DNA of 64,000 bases from Leptospira semungkisensis (GCF_004770055.1 NZ_RQEP01000005.1:930001-994000), one strand, 5' to 3'; numbered from the stretch's first letter, positions 17,679 through 27,078 are shown. The notes: generated from the sequence alone by a model not told the origin. A program made the numbers and translations.

Positions 17679-19517
17679 AGGACTGAGTTGATCTATTCCT
17701 GTAAAAGGATCGTAAGCAGAATTGTAGGCCGCGATCTTGAAATAGAACGTTAGACCTTTTTGTAAGAATAAAAGCTTTTTGTCGTATGGATCTTTTTGCG
17801 GTTTGCGCTTTCCCTTTTTAGGCTTAGGAGAATCTTCCTGGTCCTCTTCCGGTTTTTCTGCGTTCAGACTGATGAGTCGATTGTCCACGCATTGACAAAG
17901 CTTTGGTCCACTCATATCGTTCCGTTTTGGACAAGAAGAATCTTCTCCCATAATCGGATCCAGATACTCACTCATAGGTTGCTTTATCTTTCCATTCGCA
18001 GTGAGAACAGGTTGCTTTCCTTTTTCTAATTCTTTGCTCGTTCCTTTCAGGATACCGACCATACGATTCGGGCCGACGCCGTAATGGATTACGTATCCGC
18101 CTTTTTGCTGAACATTCTTTTCAGGATTGGGAGTCCAACTGAGACAAACTCTAGGGCTGCCTCCTGCTTCGGGATAGCTATCGTCAAAATAGACGACTTT
18201 CAATCCCATAGGTTTGACTGGAGGAAGAGTTTCTCTATAAGAAAAAGATAATGCTTCTAATTCAGGACTTGTCTTGGCCACTGAATCCGTTTTGAATTTT
18301 ACTTTTACCTGGTAGTATTTGAAGCCGGTCACCTTGCCTGCCCAAATCCTATCCAAAGGGATCCTATAACTGGAAGCCTTGCCGCTCGGAGCGGATTCTT
18401 CTTCGGTTTCGCGAGCCGGATCGTCTTCTTTATATTCTTCTTCTATCTTTCTTAAGTCGACTGATCTCCAGGCGGGTCCCTCGTCTGTCCTTGCAAAGAT
18501 CTTAGGAGAAAAACGAAAGTATAGCTCGAGCACGGAAGACTTTGGCACATTCGCCTTTATGAATACACTTTCAGGAAAGGAACTCGTGTATTTAGTGCGA
18601 TACACTGGAGAGAGTGCGGTTCCGAATTTCGCCTCTGCAGTAAAGGAAGAAGGATCGTATTTCTGCCCTTCATAAGAAGTGGAGAGTGCTTCGGGGTCTG
18701 GCGCTCCTTTCGATACTAAGAAATCATCCAACCATCCATAAAAACTTTCTCCTATCTTGAAAGGAGTGCTGTCTTCTGGATGGAATCCAATCCTAACGAT
18801 CGGTTCTTTGTTGGAAACGGAGGATCTGTCTACTTCCTTTCCGTTGATATAGAATACTACTTCTCTTTGCGCCGGACGAACATGAATGATAAAATGATTC
18901 CATTCGGAGCGGGAAATCCTGGATCTTCCCGCAAGTTTCAGAGAAACATGAGTCTTATCCTCTTTTTGAAAGAAATTACGAAATTCTAATATTGGGATTT
19001 CGTCTTTAATCCTCAGGTCCCAGCCGAATTTACGCCCTCGAGTGTATAGTTCTTTGGAAAGAAGCACAGCCTCTTTGTCCAAAGTTCCTGGCAAAAGGAA
19101 GAAGGAAATATAGAATTCTTCTTTAATATCGGGGCTTGTAAGTATTCCTTTCGTTTTTCCGGAAATTTTGATCCCGGAGCGCTTTCCCACGAATCCGGCG
19201 GATTTTTTTCCCGAATGAGCTTTGCTAGAATCTGGTAAATAAGAAGAAGATAATATTCGATAGCCACCGGCCTTGTCCGTAAGATCTGAGGCTTCTTTTT
19301 CTTCAAAGTCTAAGAATAGATCTGCACCTTCTTTTCTATCTCTGGGGCTGAGATCCAATTTTGGAGTTCCATTCTCCGTCATACTCAGACGGATTTGTTT
19401 TAGAACAAAGGAACTTAAGGAAAATGAATTTGTCTCCGCGGAGATAGCGGAGCCGATGAGGACAGCGAAACAGACCAAACCGAAAAGGGAGAATGGTAAT
19501 AAGACTTTGTTTCGCAT
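17640..19517 (-). CDS. Exported LamG/concanavalin-A-like domain protein
   Basis: 625 residues with a signal peptide (residues 1-27, LVCFAVLIGSAISAE). Residues about 60-280 contain a LamG-type beta sandwich: FYISFFLLPG, SRSEWNHFIIHVRPAQREVVFYINGKEVDRS and WLDDFLVSK are characteristic strands. A second beta-rich part follows, with an Fn3-like strand (VCLSWTPNPE) near 460 and a charged Lys/Pro/Glu linker (about 560-585). It is probably an outer-surface or periplasmic carbohydrate- or protein-binding protein. The start at 19517 lies about 20 bases from the rpiB stop, so it may be co-transcribed with rpiB. Confidence 0.7.
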   Translation of the reverse strand: MRNKVLLPFSLFGLVCFAVLIGSAISAETNSFSLSSFVLKQIRLSMTENGTPKLDLSPRDRKEGADLFLDFEEKEASDLTDKAGGYRILSSSYLPDSSKAHSGKKSAGFVGKRSGIKISGKTKGILTSPDIKEEFYISFFLLPGTLDKEAVLLSKELYTRGRKFGWDLRIKDEIPILEFRNFFQKEDKTHVSLKLAGRSRISRSEWNHFIIHVRPAQREVVFYINGKEVDRSSVSNKEPIVRIGFHPEDSTPFKIGESFYGWLDDFLVSKGAPDPEALSTSYEGQKYDPSSFTAEAKFGTALSPVYRTKYTSSFPESVFIKANVPKSSVLELYFRFSPKIFARTDEGPAWRSVDLRKIEEEYKEDDPARETEEESAPSGKASSYRIPLDRIWAGKVTGFKYYQVKVKFKTDSVAKTSPELEALSFSYRETLPPVKPMGLKVVYFDDSYPEAGGSPRVCLSWTPNPEKNVQQKGGYVIHYGVGPNRMVGILKGTSKELEKGKQPVLTANGKIKQPMSEYLDPIMGEDSSCPKRNDMSGPKLCQCVDNRLISLNAEKPEEDQEDSPKPKKGKRKPQKDPYDKKLLFLQKGLTFYFKIAAYNSAYDPFTGIDQLSPLSDPVEVYFLSE

Positions 19518-19539
19518 TCCCGAATGTAATCCGATCCGT

Positions 19540-19974
19540 TTATACGATGGTGTCTAACTGACCGACTCTTCTTTCATGGCGTCCTGCTTCGAAAGTAGTG
19601 GTAAGCCATTTTTGCGCGATCCGAGCGGCGAGATCTTTTCCAAGAACCCTTCCCCCAAGAACAAGTACGTTCGCGTTATTATGCCTGCGGGACATTTCTG
19701 CAGTGAACTCATCATGACAAAGAGCGGCGCGGATTCCCTTATGGCGGTTTGCCGCGATAGAAGCACCAATCCCGGTCCCACAGAGAGCGATGAGGCCCTC
19801 TACTTCGTTGGAGAGAACTTTTTTACAGGCTTCGGCAATGACTATGGGATAATCTACGGAGGATTCATCCTTTGTTCCGTAGTCTATGATTTCGACAGAG
19901 TTTCCTAATTCTTTGCGGAGGTATTCTTTTAGTTCGAAACCGCCGTGATCGGAAGCGATACCAATTTTTTTCAT
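19540..19974 (-). CDS. rpiB: Ribose-5-phosphate isomerase B
   Basis: 144 residues, the usual length for RpiB. The start MKKIGIASDHGGFELKEYL carries the family's SDHGG phosphate-binding motif, and LIALCGTGIGASIAANRHKGIRA contains the catalytic Cys and the anion-hole GTGIG. HNNANVLVLGGR is the third conserved block. It interconverts ribulose 5-phosphate and ribose 5-phosphate in the pentose phosphate pathway. Two short palindromes lie just upstream (19982-20006). Confidence 0.92.
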   Translation of the reverse strand: MKKIGIASDHGGFELKEYLRKELGNSVEIIDYGTKDESSVDYPIVIAEACKKVLSNEVEGLIALCGTGIGASIAANRHKGIRAALCHDEFTAEMSRRHNNANVLVLGGRVLGKDLAARIAQKWLTTTFEAGRHERRVGQLDTIV

Positions 19975-19981
19975 GTTCTAA

Positions 19982-20006
19982 AGGTACCGTACCTATGAGA
20001 ATTCTC
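19982..20006. repeat. Two adjacent short palindromes upstream of rpiB
   Basis: AGGTACcGTACCT (19982-19994) and GAGAATTCTC (19997-20006) lie back to back in the 79-base gap between the rpiB start and the exported-protein gene. They could be operator half-sites or RNA structure. No promoter was recognised with confidence. Confidence 0.3.
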
Positions 20007-20053
20007 TCGTTCAAGCAATTTACAATAGAATGGCGAAAAAGAGGGAGAGAACC

Positions 20054-20629
20054 TTAATTGAATAAGGCTTCTTTAATGAAATCGGGAGCGATCTGATAGA
20101 ATTCCCAATGCTGTAGAAAGATCGTCAGATACGTACTTTGGAAGGAAGAAAAAGGCAAAGGCTTATCCGATATGGATTCTAACTCTGCACGGTTGAGCCT
20201 GGACAAGAGTTCCTTCTTCGCGTTTAAAAATGCGCGCAGGGTCTTCTCTTCGTATGCTGAAAGTCGGATCGTCTTCTCGTCGGAGAGCAAATGATTCTCG
20301 TAATGCGAAAAGAGAGCATCTCTTAACTCTCGATGTCTGATATGATCTAAGGCTAGAGTATTCTTATCCTCTTTAGAGAGATTGAGTTTCTGAATGCATT
20401 CCAGGCTCTTAAGAAGGGACTTGGCTTCTTCTTCTGCGAGTAGGTCGGCTAGCTTGGTCTTTTCTTCCGGTAAAAGTTTGGATTTATAGAAATCCTTTAC
20501 TTCTTTGGAGCCATTCCCTGCGGAGAAACAGTTTCCAGTGTTCACACTCGTACGAAAGAATAGGGGAGCCGAGGAAAGGTTTTGCAAACCTAAAAGAAGA
20601 AGACTGAGAATGCAAAGGTTCCGTTTCAT
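20054..20629 (-). CDS. Exported alpha-helical protein of unknown function
   Basis: 191 residues. The start at 20629 (MKRNLCILSLLLLGLQNLSSA) begins a standard signal peptide; an in-frame TTG at 20647 would add six residues before it and overlap serC. The mature protein is predicted mostly helical, with many Lys/Glu pairs and two Cys (about 40 and 78). It follows serC by 14 bases on the same strand, but nothing ties it to serine synthesis. Not recognised. Confidence 0.6.
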   Translation of the reverse strand: MKRNLCILSLLLLGLQNLSSAPLFFRTSVNTGNCFSAGNGSKEVKDFYKSKLLPEEKTKLADLLAEEEAKSLLKSLECIQKLNLSKEDKNTLALDHIRHRELRDALFSHYENHLLSDEKTIRLSAYEEKTLRAFLNAKKELLSRLNRAELESISDKPLPFSSFQSTYLTIFLQHWEFYQIAPDFIKEALFN

Positions 20630-20643
20630 CGGTGATGCCTCAA

Positions 20644-21735
20644 TCAAGCCTTCTTCTCGAATTCCTTCATATAATCGATCAGTGCGAGGATCCCTTCTCT
20701 AGGCATAGAGTTATAGATAGAAGCTCTGAGTCCTCCAACTAATCTATGCCCTTCCAATCCATGGAGTCCTTTCTCTTCTGCACCTGCCAAGAACTTGGAT
20801 TCTAGATTTTTGTCTTGAAGAGTGAACACAACATTCATCACAGATCTGCTAGAAGGTTTTACCGGCGCCTGATAGAAAGAAGTGGTGTCCAGATAATCGT
20901 AAAGAAGCTTTGCCTTCTCATCATTGAACTTTTCGATCGCATCCACTCCTCCTTTCTCTTTTAACCATTCAAAGACCAACTTGGACATATAAATGGAGTA
21001 AGTAGGAGGAGTATTGTACATGGATTTATTCTTAGCAGTCAGTGCGTAATCCATTAAGACCGGGACAGTTCTCTTGGAACGACCCAAAAGATCTTTACGA
21101 ATAATTAATACACTTAAACCGGAAGGCCCTATATTCTTCTGAGCTCCTGCAAAGATTGCTCCGAATTGACTTACATCTATTTTACGAGAAAGGATCTCCG
21201 AAGTCATATCCGCTATTAACGGAGCCTTGGTTAGTTTCGGGAAATTAGGATAACGAGATCCTAATAGAGTATTGTTCGAAGTAATGTATACATAGGCTGC
21301 GCCCGGATTGATCATAGAATCATCTAACTCCGGAACTTCGGTATACTTATGGTCTTCTCCATCATAGATCTTTTTTACAGGATTGAAACGAAGCGCTTCT
21401 TCCATTGCTTTTTTGGCCCAGATCCCCGTTATCGCAAAATCCGCAGACTCACCTTCTTGCAATAAGTTGAGGGGAAGAGCCGAGAAATGGAGGCTTGCCC
21501 CTGCGGATAGAAACATAATTTCGTAATTTTCAGGAACGGAAAGTAGTTCTCTTAAAAGCGCCAAGGACTCGTCCAAGACCTTCTCGAATAGCTTTCCTCG
21601 ATGGCTGACTTCCATAATGGACATGCCTGAACGTCTATAATTCAAGAACTCGGACGCTGCCTTTTCCATAACCGGAGTGGGAAGCATCGCTGGGCCTGCG
21701 CAAAAATTGTAAATTCGACGTTCAAATTCGCTCAT
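20644..21735 (-). CDS. serC: Phosphoserine aminotransferase
   Basis: 363 residues. [12 protein letters not shown] at the N-terminus, [10 protein letters not shown] (about 43-52), [18 protein letters not shown] and the PLP-lysine block [13 protein letters not shown] (Lys near 199) are diagnostic of SerC, a class V aminotransferase. It converts 3-phosphohydroxypyruvate to phosphoserine and also serves pyridoxal phosphate synthesis. The gene diverges from the P83/100 gene, with a 167-base gap that must hold both promoters. Confidence 0.93.
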   Translation of the reverse strand: MSEFERRIYNFCAGPAMLPTPVMEKAASEFLNYRRSGMSIMEVSHRGKLFEKVLDESLALLRELLSVPENYEIMFLSAGASLHFSALPLNLLQEGESADFAITGIWAKKAMEEALRFNPVKKIYDGEDHKYTEVPELDDSMINPGAAYVYITSNNTLLGSRYPNFPKLTKAPLIADMTSEILSRKIDVSQFGAIFAGAQKNIGPSGLSVLIIRKDLLGRSKRTVPVLMDYALTAKNKSMYNTPPTYSIYMSKLVFEWLKEKGGVDAIEKFNDEKAKLLYDYLDTTSFYQAPVKPSSRSVMNVVFTLQDKNLESKFLAGAEEKGLHGLEGHRLVGGLRASIYNSMPREGILALIDYMKEFEKKA

Positions 21736-21810
21736 GAGGTTAAGGTAAAAACCCAGTCCAGAGAGGCAACTTTCTTACGAGGGAGTATCCCTGGAAGCAT
21801 GGAAAAATCC

Positions 21811-21840
21811 TTGGCAGAGTCCGTACTAAAATCGTAAGAT
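21811..21840 (+). promoter_or_regulatory. Possible promoter of the P83/100-like gene
   Basis: TTGGCA (21811-21816) and TAAGAT (21835-21840) are separated by 18 bases and lie 63 bases before the start codon. Each hexamer has one or two mismatches to consensus, so this is a tentative call. Confidence 0.35.
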
Positions 21841-21902
21841 AGCGAATCGTATCCTGATTTCTTTTTCAGGGATATATCTGCGTTTCTAAGGAGTTCCTCA
21901 TC

Positions 21903-23585
21903 ATGTCACGGATTCGACTGGCTGTATTTATCTTCTTCGTAGGGAGTTCATTACTTCCTTTGTTCGCTCAAAGCGGACCCAAATTAGGAGAGAGAGAAGT
22001 TCGATCCTCCGGAAAAGTAAACTTCGTAAACCGGTCTGCCGCAAGAGCCGACGAAGAAACGAAAGGCAGCAATGCTAAGACTGGAGCCGCCTTGGCTGAG
22101 GCTTTGAAGAAGGATCCGAAATCTAGTGCGAGCACTGATGGAATCACTGCGATCCGCATTCTTCCGGAAGAAAAGAAATTCGGAGCAGACCTGATCAGCT
22201 TAGGAAAGGATTCGGAATACGGACATATCAACTCGGTGCAAAGGATTATCGCCGGTTATGTAAAATCCAATTTCGGATATTCAGAACAAAACTCGGAAAC
22301 TCTCGCGACTTATATTCTATATTACAATGCGATCCATCGTAAAAACGCAAATTATGTAAAACGCAAATACAATGACGAAGTCGTTAAGAATGTCGAGGCC
22401 GACAAGATCGGTATCGCAAGACGTTATACGGAATGGGCCGGAAAAACGCAGATCATTATTCCGATCGTTGCAAATATCTTATCCGAAGATGGAAAAGATC
22501 TTCATACGGACGAGTTAGAGCACGAAGTAAACAAGGACCTGGACAAAAAGAAAGAAGGCCAAGAAGATAAGAAGAAGATGGACGATCTCCAACGACAAAA
22601 GTTGGAAGATGAAAAGCGCAAGCTCCAGGAAAAACAAGACGAGAACAGAAAAAAACAAGAAGCTGCTTCTCAAAAAGACAGATCTGCTGAGAAAGAACTA
22701 CAAGAGTTGAATAAGGATCCTGTTAAGAACAAACAGAAGATTACTCAAAAACAAGAAGAACGCAAACAGGCTCAGCAACAACAGCAACAAGCCAAGAAAG
22801 AAGAGCAGCAATTAAAAGAAAAAGAAAAGGAGATCGCTAAGAAGGAAGAATCCCGCAAATCGGATTCTAAATCTTCTTCGTCCTCCTCATCGTCTAGCGA
22901 TTCTAAGAAAGATTCCTCTTCTTCTTCCGGAGGTTCTAGCAGTTCTTCCAAATCGGATGATAACAAATCCAAAGAAGAATTGAAGCAAGAACTCACCGAT
23001 ACTAAGAAAGAATTGGAAGCTGTTAAAGAAGAACAGAAACAAAAAGAAGACTTCGATAAAAACGTAGTCGGAGGAAAGATTCTCTTCTTAAAAACCTTAA
23101 AGTATACTTCCGACGGACATTATAGCAATGAACTCCAATTGCTGGATCCTGCTAAGGACGATACGATCTTTAAAGGCGACTTCAATAAGATCTGCGGACG
23201 TACTTTCGAAGTTGTGGACGGAAAGGCTTTGGTCGTAGGTTACGAGTCGGACCACTCCGCTGCTCATAAACTCATTCTGATCGATCAAGAGACTCTCAAG
23301 CCTGCGGTTTGGTCCAATGACGCCGTATTCTGGCGCTCTCCTATGATCTTAAAAGGAGAAGATATCTATGCATTTGAAGAAAGGAATGGAAAATATTATC
23401 TGAGCCGTTTCGACAAAGGCTTAAAGAAGACTGCTGGAACAGAAGAGGAGATCTCTCCTAACTCTAATGTAACCTTCTTCGGTGAGAAGATTTATGTAAC
23501 CGGAAAAGAAGAAGGTTCCGGCAAAACGGAGATTGCAGTATTTAATAAAGCGGATCTGAAATTACTCAAGAAGATCAAGCCGTAA
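21903..23585 (+). CDS. P83/100-like exported coiled-coil protein
   Basis: 560 residues with a signal peptide (residues 1-22, LLPLFAQSG). The region at about 90-215, including the IVANILSEDGKDLHTDELEHEVN stretch read in pieces, resembles the spirochaetal P83/100 antigen family known from Borrelia. A highly charged coiled coil follows (about 215-320, Lys/Glu/Gln), then a Ser-rich tract (about 325-355). The C-terminal 170 residues look like a small beta-propeller (LQLLDPAKDDT, LILIDQETLKPAVWS). AAGGAG lies nine bases before the ATG, and an intrinsic terminator follows. It is probably a periplasmic or envelope-spanning protein and a likely antigen. Confidence 0.72.
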   Translation: MSRIRLAVFIFFVGSSLLPLFAQSGPKLGEREVRSSGKVNFVNRSAARADEETKGSNAKTGAALAEALKKDPKSSASTDGITAIRILPEEKKFGADLISLGKDSEYGHINSVQRIIAGYVKSNFGYSEQNSETLATYILYYNAIHRKNANYVKRKYNDEVVKNVEADKIGIARRYTEWAGKTQIIIPIVANILSEDGKDLHTDELEHEVNKDLDKKKEGQEDKKKMDDLQRQKLEDEKRKLQEKQDENRKKQEAASQKDRSAEKELQELNKDPVKNKQKITQKQEERKQAQQQQQQAKKEEQQLKEKEKEIAKKEESRKSDSKSSSSSSSSSDSKKDSSSSSGGSSSSSKSDDNKSKEELKQELTDTKKELEAVKEEQKQKEDFDKNVVGGKILFLKTLKYTSDGHYSNELQLLDPAKDDTIFKGDFNKICGRTFEVVDGKALVVGYESDHSAAHKLILIDQETLKPAVWSNDAVFWRSPMILKGEDIYAFEERNGKYYLSRFDKGLKKTAGTEEEISPNSNVTFFGEKIYVTGKEEGSGKTEIAVFNKADLKLLKKIKP

Positions 23586-23608
23586 ATCATATTCAATTTT
23601 CGGAATGG

Positions 23609-23640
23609 AAAGGCGGGAGATCTCCCGCCTTTTTTATTTT
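23609..23640 (+). terminator. Intrinsic terminator
   Basis: A perfect 11-bp palindromic stem (AAGGCGGGAGA / TCTCCCGCCTT, 23610-23631) is followed by TTTTTATTTT. It terminates the P83/100-like gene, and the last bases overlap the 3' end of the convergent DUF4345 gene. Confidence 0.88.
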
Positions 23641-24067
23641 ATTGTCTTTTTAAGAGCCAGGCTCCGATGCAGACGGATCCGATCTCTGTGATCATACTCA
23701 GATAAATATACTCGTTTCCTGGACCGTTCAAGAGCAAGGTGTAGAGCCTCGCTATAAAAAGGCCTCCAGCGCTTGTTACAGAAAGCAAAATGGCAGGGGA
23801 CTTGAAATCAGGTCTGGTCAAACCGTAAAAGATCAGAAATCCTACTCCAAAGCAAAGTCCGCTATACATCGCCCTAAAATCAGCCAAGGCTGCACTCGAA
23901 TGAATGGAGAATCCAATCATTTCCGCCAGAGGGATCGGATAGAGAAAGAAAGCCACAGTGAATCCTAGATAAACTGCAAGGTTCATGAATAGAAAGATCT
24001 GAGTGACCAAACGTATCAATGGAGAAGTCTCCAATCGGCCTGTCGTAGAAATTGTACTTGTTTGCAT
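23639..24067 (-). CDS. DUF4345-like four-helix membrane protein
   Basis: 142 residues. The start at 24067 (MQTSTISTTGRL) has GAGGAAA upstream; an in-frame start at 24109 would add 14 residues and lacks such a site. Four hydrophobic helices are visible (LFMNLAVYLGFTVAFFLY; FRAMYSGLCFGVGFLIFYGL; ILLSVTSAGGLFIARLYTLL; YLSMITEIGSVCIGAWLL). The R-x-MYxGL block is typical of the DUF4345 family. It follows the AraC-type regulator by 65 bases on the same strand and is a plausible target. Function unknown. Confidence 0.7.
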   Translation of the reverse strand: MQTSTISTTGRLETSPLIRLVTQIFLFMNLAVYLGFTVAFFLYPIPLAEMIGFSIHSSAALADFRAMYSGLCFGVGFLIFYGLTRPDFKSPAILLSVTSAGGLFIARLYTLLLNGPGNEYIYLSMITEIGSVCIGAWLLKRQ

Positions 24068-24132
24068 TTGATTTCCTCTCAAGGAGTTGATAAGAAGAAG
24101 ATACGACAAAGAAAGGGCCGCGTCGTCCGGCG

Positions 24133-25209
24133 TTATAAAGTCTTATACATTTTTCTAAAAGAAATCGGGGTTTTTTGAGTAATTCTTAAGAAAGCCTCAT
24201 TAAAAGAAGAACGATTATTAAATCCTACCGTCATCGCTATCTCTAAAACGGTTTTATCCGTTCCAATGAGAAGTTCCTTAGCATCTTCTATCCTATGCTG
24301 ATTGATGAAGGAGAAATATCCCTTACCCAGACGGTTGTTTAATAGCTCGGATAACTGATGAGAGGTAAGAGAGAGTTCTTTTGCGAGTTCTGTTAATGTA
24401 AGATCCTCTCTTCTATGGATCTTATCCGCATAGAATAAACGATCTAAATTTTCTAAGACGGGGTCCATATCCAGACCCTTGAGTCTGGTACGTGCATATT
24501 TTGCCTTGATCAGATCGGATCGTAGGGCCTCGGGAAATTCGAAATATTTTCTTCGAATATAATATATTAAGGAAACCGCAAGAGAGATTACTGCAAGCGA
24601 TAGCTTTAGAAAGATCGGATGAACGATCAGACCTAAAATTCCTAGAACGGAAACGAGAAAAGAATCCAAACAGAAAATCCCGAATAGGAATTTGGCCCTT
24701 GGCTCCTCGATCTTTAAGAACGCTTTGAAGATTGGGATCACAAAACTAAGAGAATAGATCGCGGCTCCTAAATACAAAAAGTTGATCCCGAAAAACGCAA
24801 GATCGAAATTCAACTGCGAGTTCCAAGGATATCTTAAATATTCTCCGCTACTTCTGAAGTAGATTGCGGCAGCGAATGAGAACAAAGTAGGAAGAAAGAA
24901 TAGAAAATGCTTCGGTCTAAATTCGAAATCATCTTCTGAAAGGGATCGAATCGTGAGAAATGCGAATGCGGGCGGAAGATAAAGTAGAGGAAGATTCCAA
25001 AATTTCAAGGCCAGGTCCTGCCCAGAATTTTGATTTAGTACCAAGGCACTGGAAAGTTGCATGCATCCTATGGACGCGAGTGTAAGCGCTAGAAAGACTT
25101 GGAATCGATCCCTTTTATCCGCAGGAAATTCACCTATGGAAAGAAGAAGGGCCAAAAATCCGCCGAAAAGAATGAGCCCATCAAAGAACCAGCCTAGCAG
25201 ATCGGACAT
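24133..25209 (-). CDS. Membrane-bound AraC-family transcriptional regulator
   Basis: 358 residues. Seven to eight hydrophobic helices fill residues 1-215 (for example FDGLILFGGFLALLLSIG and HFLFFLPTLFSFAAAIYF). The C-terminal 100 residues form a double HTH of the AraC/XylS kind: LTELAKELSLTSHQLSELLN then EIAMTVGFNNRSSFNEAFLRITQKTPISFRK read in parts. Membrane-sensing AraC proteins of this layout are common in Leptospira and Bacteroidetes. It lies between the fliE-flgC-flgB cluster and DUF4345 on the same strand. Ligand unknown. Confidence 0.82.
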   Translation of the reverse strand: MSDLLGWFFDGLILFGGFLALLLSIGEFPADKRDRFQVFLALTLASIGCMQLSSALVLNQNSGQDLALKFWNLPLLYLPPAFAFLTIRSLSEDDFEFRPKHFLFFLPTLFSFAAAIYFRSSGEYLRYPWNSQLNFDLAFFGINFLYLGAAIYSLSFVIPIFKAFLKIEEPRAKFLFGIFCLDSFLVSVLGILGLIVHPIFLKLSLAVISLAVSLIYYIRRKYFEFPEALRSDLIKAKYARTRLKGLDMDPVLENLDRLFYADKIHRREDLTLTELAKELSLTSHQLSELLNNRLGKGYFSFINQHRIEDAKELLIGTDKTVLEIAMTVGFNNRSSFNEAFLRITQKTPISFRKMYKTL

Positions 25210-25267
25210 GGTCTTATCGTATTCCTCTAAGGAAATAGTCGAATCGAAAATTAGATTATAATAGAGC

Positions 25268-25648
25268 TTATCTCATTGAAGTGAGATCTCTGTATGCTCT
25301 CACTACTCCGTCTGCCATTGTCTTGGTGAAGGTAAGCGCCACTCTCGCTTTTTCAGAAGCGATCATGACTTCGTGAGCATCTACGCTATTCGGATCATAG
25401 ACCATTTTTTGGGTCATTTCATCTGCATCCGCTTGTAGATCATTTACAGATTTTAAAGCGTTTCTCATCGCTTCAGAAAAACTTTCAGCTACGAAGTCTG
25501 GAGCTACAGGCTCTTTTACGTCTCCGTAATGGCGTTCGTCCTCGATCTTTACGCTGACCTTATCGCCTTTAGGAGAAAGCGGAAAACGAGAATCGGAATA
25601 ACCGGAGTTATATGTGTACCAAAGTTTGGAATTGAAATCCACTTGCAT
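25268..25648 (-). CDS. fliE: Flagellar hook-basal body complex protein FliE
   Basis: 126 residues. The C-terminal part (FSEAMRNALKSVNDLQADADEM, then VDAHEVMIASEKARVALTFTKT, and the final VVRAYRDLTSMR) is typical FliE, which joins the MS ring to the proximal rod. The N-terminal 45 residues are extra compared with the usual 100-residue FliE. The gene starts 14 bases after flgC and is the last of the flgB-flgC-fliE group here; fliF is not next to it. Confidence 0.9.
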   Translation of the reverse strand: MQVDFNSKLWYTYNSGYSDSRFPLSPKGDKVSVKIEDERHYGDVKEPVAPDFVAESFSEAMRNALKSVNDLQADADEMTQKMVYDPNSVDAHEVMIASEKARVALTFTKTMADGVVRAYRDLTSMR

Positions 25649-25662
25649 TAGAATCTCCTAAA

Positions 25663-26124
25663 TTACGCTCTTCCGATTTCCAAGGCCTTATTGAACATCG
25701 CCTTGGAGCCGTTGATCATCTGTACGTTTGCTTCGTAGGACCGGGAAGCCGAGATCATATCGGTCATTTCGGTGACTATATTTACGTTCGGCATTTCTAC
25801 ATAGCCTTTTTTAGGGCCGATCTGTATCGAATCCGGGTGGGTTGGATCATATACCAATCGAAGAGGGCTCATGTCCTTCTCGATTTTCATGACCTTCACA
25901 CCTCTTCCTTCGCCCGGCTCAAGACCAAAAGGATAAACAGGACTTCTCCACTGAGTTCTCAAATTCACCGGAGTAAGTACCACTCTATCTCTGCGAAACG
26001 GTCCGTCGCCATTCGTGTTACGAGTGGTAGTCGCATTCGCGATATTGTTTCCGATAACATCCATCCGAAGTCTCTGTGCGGAAAGTCCGGTAGCGGAGGT
26101 ATTAATTGCAGTAAACAGTCCCAT
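25663..26124 (-). CDS. flgC: Flagellar proximal rod protein FlgC
   Basis: 153 residues. It opens with MGLFTAINTSATGLSAQRLRM (in two blocks) and the NIANATT rod-protein motif, and closes with VNIVTEMTDMISASRSYEANVQ, the conserved C-terminal helix of rod and hook axial proteins. It forms part of the proximal rod of the periplasmic flagellum. Order and strand (flgB, flgC, fliE) are the canonical arrangement. Confidence 0.93.
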   Translation of the reverse strand: MGLFTAINTSATGLSAQRLRMDVIGNNIANATTTRNTNGDGPFRRDRVVLTPVNLRTQWRSPVYPFGLEPGEGRGVKVMKIEKDMSPLRLVYDPTHPDSIQIGPKKGYVEMPNVNIVTEMTDMISASRSYEANVQMINGSKAMFNKALEIGRA

Positions 26125-26165
26125 GATTTCTTCCTTTATTTCTCAGCTATGTCGCCAAAGAGGGA

Positions 26166-26597
26166 TTAGGCTAGCCTCATTACGTTTTTCAAATCCCTAA
26201 AGTTGGAATTCAGTCTTTCAGTCATCATCATGTATTGCATTTGGGAATTGGATGCATCTACAACTTCTTTCTCAGGATCCACGTTATTTCCATCGGCTCT
26301 CATTGTAGTCAAATAGTCGACCTTTGCCTTAGGTTTTACAGTACGATAGTCTAATGGAGTAAAAAATGATATATGACGTTCGTCTTCTATACGAGTAGGG
26401 ATTGCTTTGGACTCTTCGATCTTCTCAGATTCCAGCGCGCGTTTTATCATAGATTCGAAAACTACTTCGCTTCTCTTGAAATGAGGAACGTCTGCGTTCG
26501 CGATGTTATCAGAAATCACCTTTCTTTTTAAAGAAGCAGTGTTCATACCTCTTTCCAGTAGATCCTGGGTCTTCATGAAATAGGTTTTTTCAAACAT
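26166..26597 (-). CDS. flgB: Flagellar proximal rod protein FlgB
   Basis: 143 residues. The ATG at 26597 has GGGAGA a few bases upstream; an in-frame start at 26633 would add 12 residues without such a site. SLKRKVISDNIANADVPHFKRSEV (in parts) is the FlgB N-terminal motif, and the C-terminal helix reads SNSQMQYMMMTERLNSNFRDL. It is the first gene of the flgB-flgC-fliE cluster and is divergent from the STAS gene. Confidence 0.92.
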   Translation of the reverse strand: MFEKTYFMKTQDLLERGMNTASLKRKVISDNIANADVPHFKRSEVVFESMIKRALESEKIEESKAIPTRIEDERHISFFTPLDYRTVKPKAKVDYLTTMRADGNNVDPEKEVVDASNSQMQYMMMTERLNSNFRDLKNVMRLA

Positions 26598-26707
26598 AAA
26601 GCTCTCCCGAATAAAATTTCGGTTGAATTTCAAATTTCCCGAAGATAAAAAAAGAAAATAGGCCGAAAATTTTGTCCGAAAGGCCGAAAAAAGGATTATA
26701 ACTGAAA

Positions 26708-26998
26708 ATGGCAGAACATTCGGAGATTATAGAGATCAAACCGGAGCTAACGGCCCTTTTCAATGACTACTACGCGTTTCGAAACGAGCTGATGGACGCG
26801 ATCGCCAAAAAACCTAAGAAAATCGTCCTGGATTTGGGAAAGATCCCAGTCATGAATTCAATTTCTATCAGTTCCTTGGTTTGGTTCTGCAAAAATGCCA
26901 AATCCGAAGGGATCGAGATAGATATCCGAGAGATCCATCCGGACCTTCTCAAAACCTTTGAAGTACTAAAGATAGACGAGTACTTTCAGCGAATTTAA
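26708..26998 (+). CDS. STAS-domain protein (anti-sigma-factor-antagonist-like)
   Basis: 96 residues, a single STAS domain: strand IVLDLGKIPVMNSISISSLVWFCKNAKSEG (in parts) parallels the D-S-x-G-L/I phosphorylation loop of SpoIIAA/RsbV proteins. The motif here is MNSISIS, so Ser residues remain but the preceding Asp is Asn. Leptospira uses many such small partners in RsbU/RsbW-type switches. No kinase or phosphatase partner is adjacent. It is divergent from flgB and 80 bases before a lipoprotein gene. Confidence 0.75.
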   Translation: MAEHSEIIEIKPELTALFNDYYAFRNELMDAIAKKPKKIVLDLGKIPVMNSISISSLVWFCKNAKSEGIEIDIREIHPDLLKTFEVLKIDEYFQRI

Positions 26999-27078
26999 AG
27001 TACGAAACCCTCTGTCTCAGGTTTTTGAAAGCCAGGAATTCCCTGGACATCTTTCTCTATCCGGTTAGCCTGGCTCCC

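Noticed and set aside
22905..22975. Serine-codon repeat considered as a CRISPR or tandem-repeat array
   Set aside because: It is a low-complexity coding tract (AGT/TCT/TCC Ser codons) within the P83/100-like gene, without regular unit and spacer structure.
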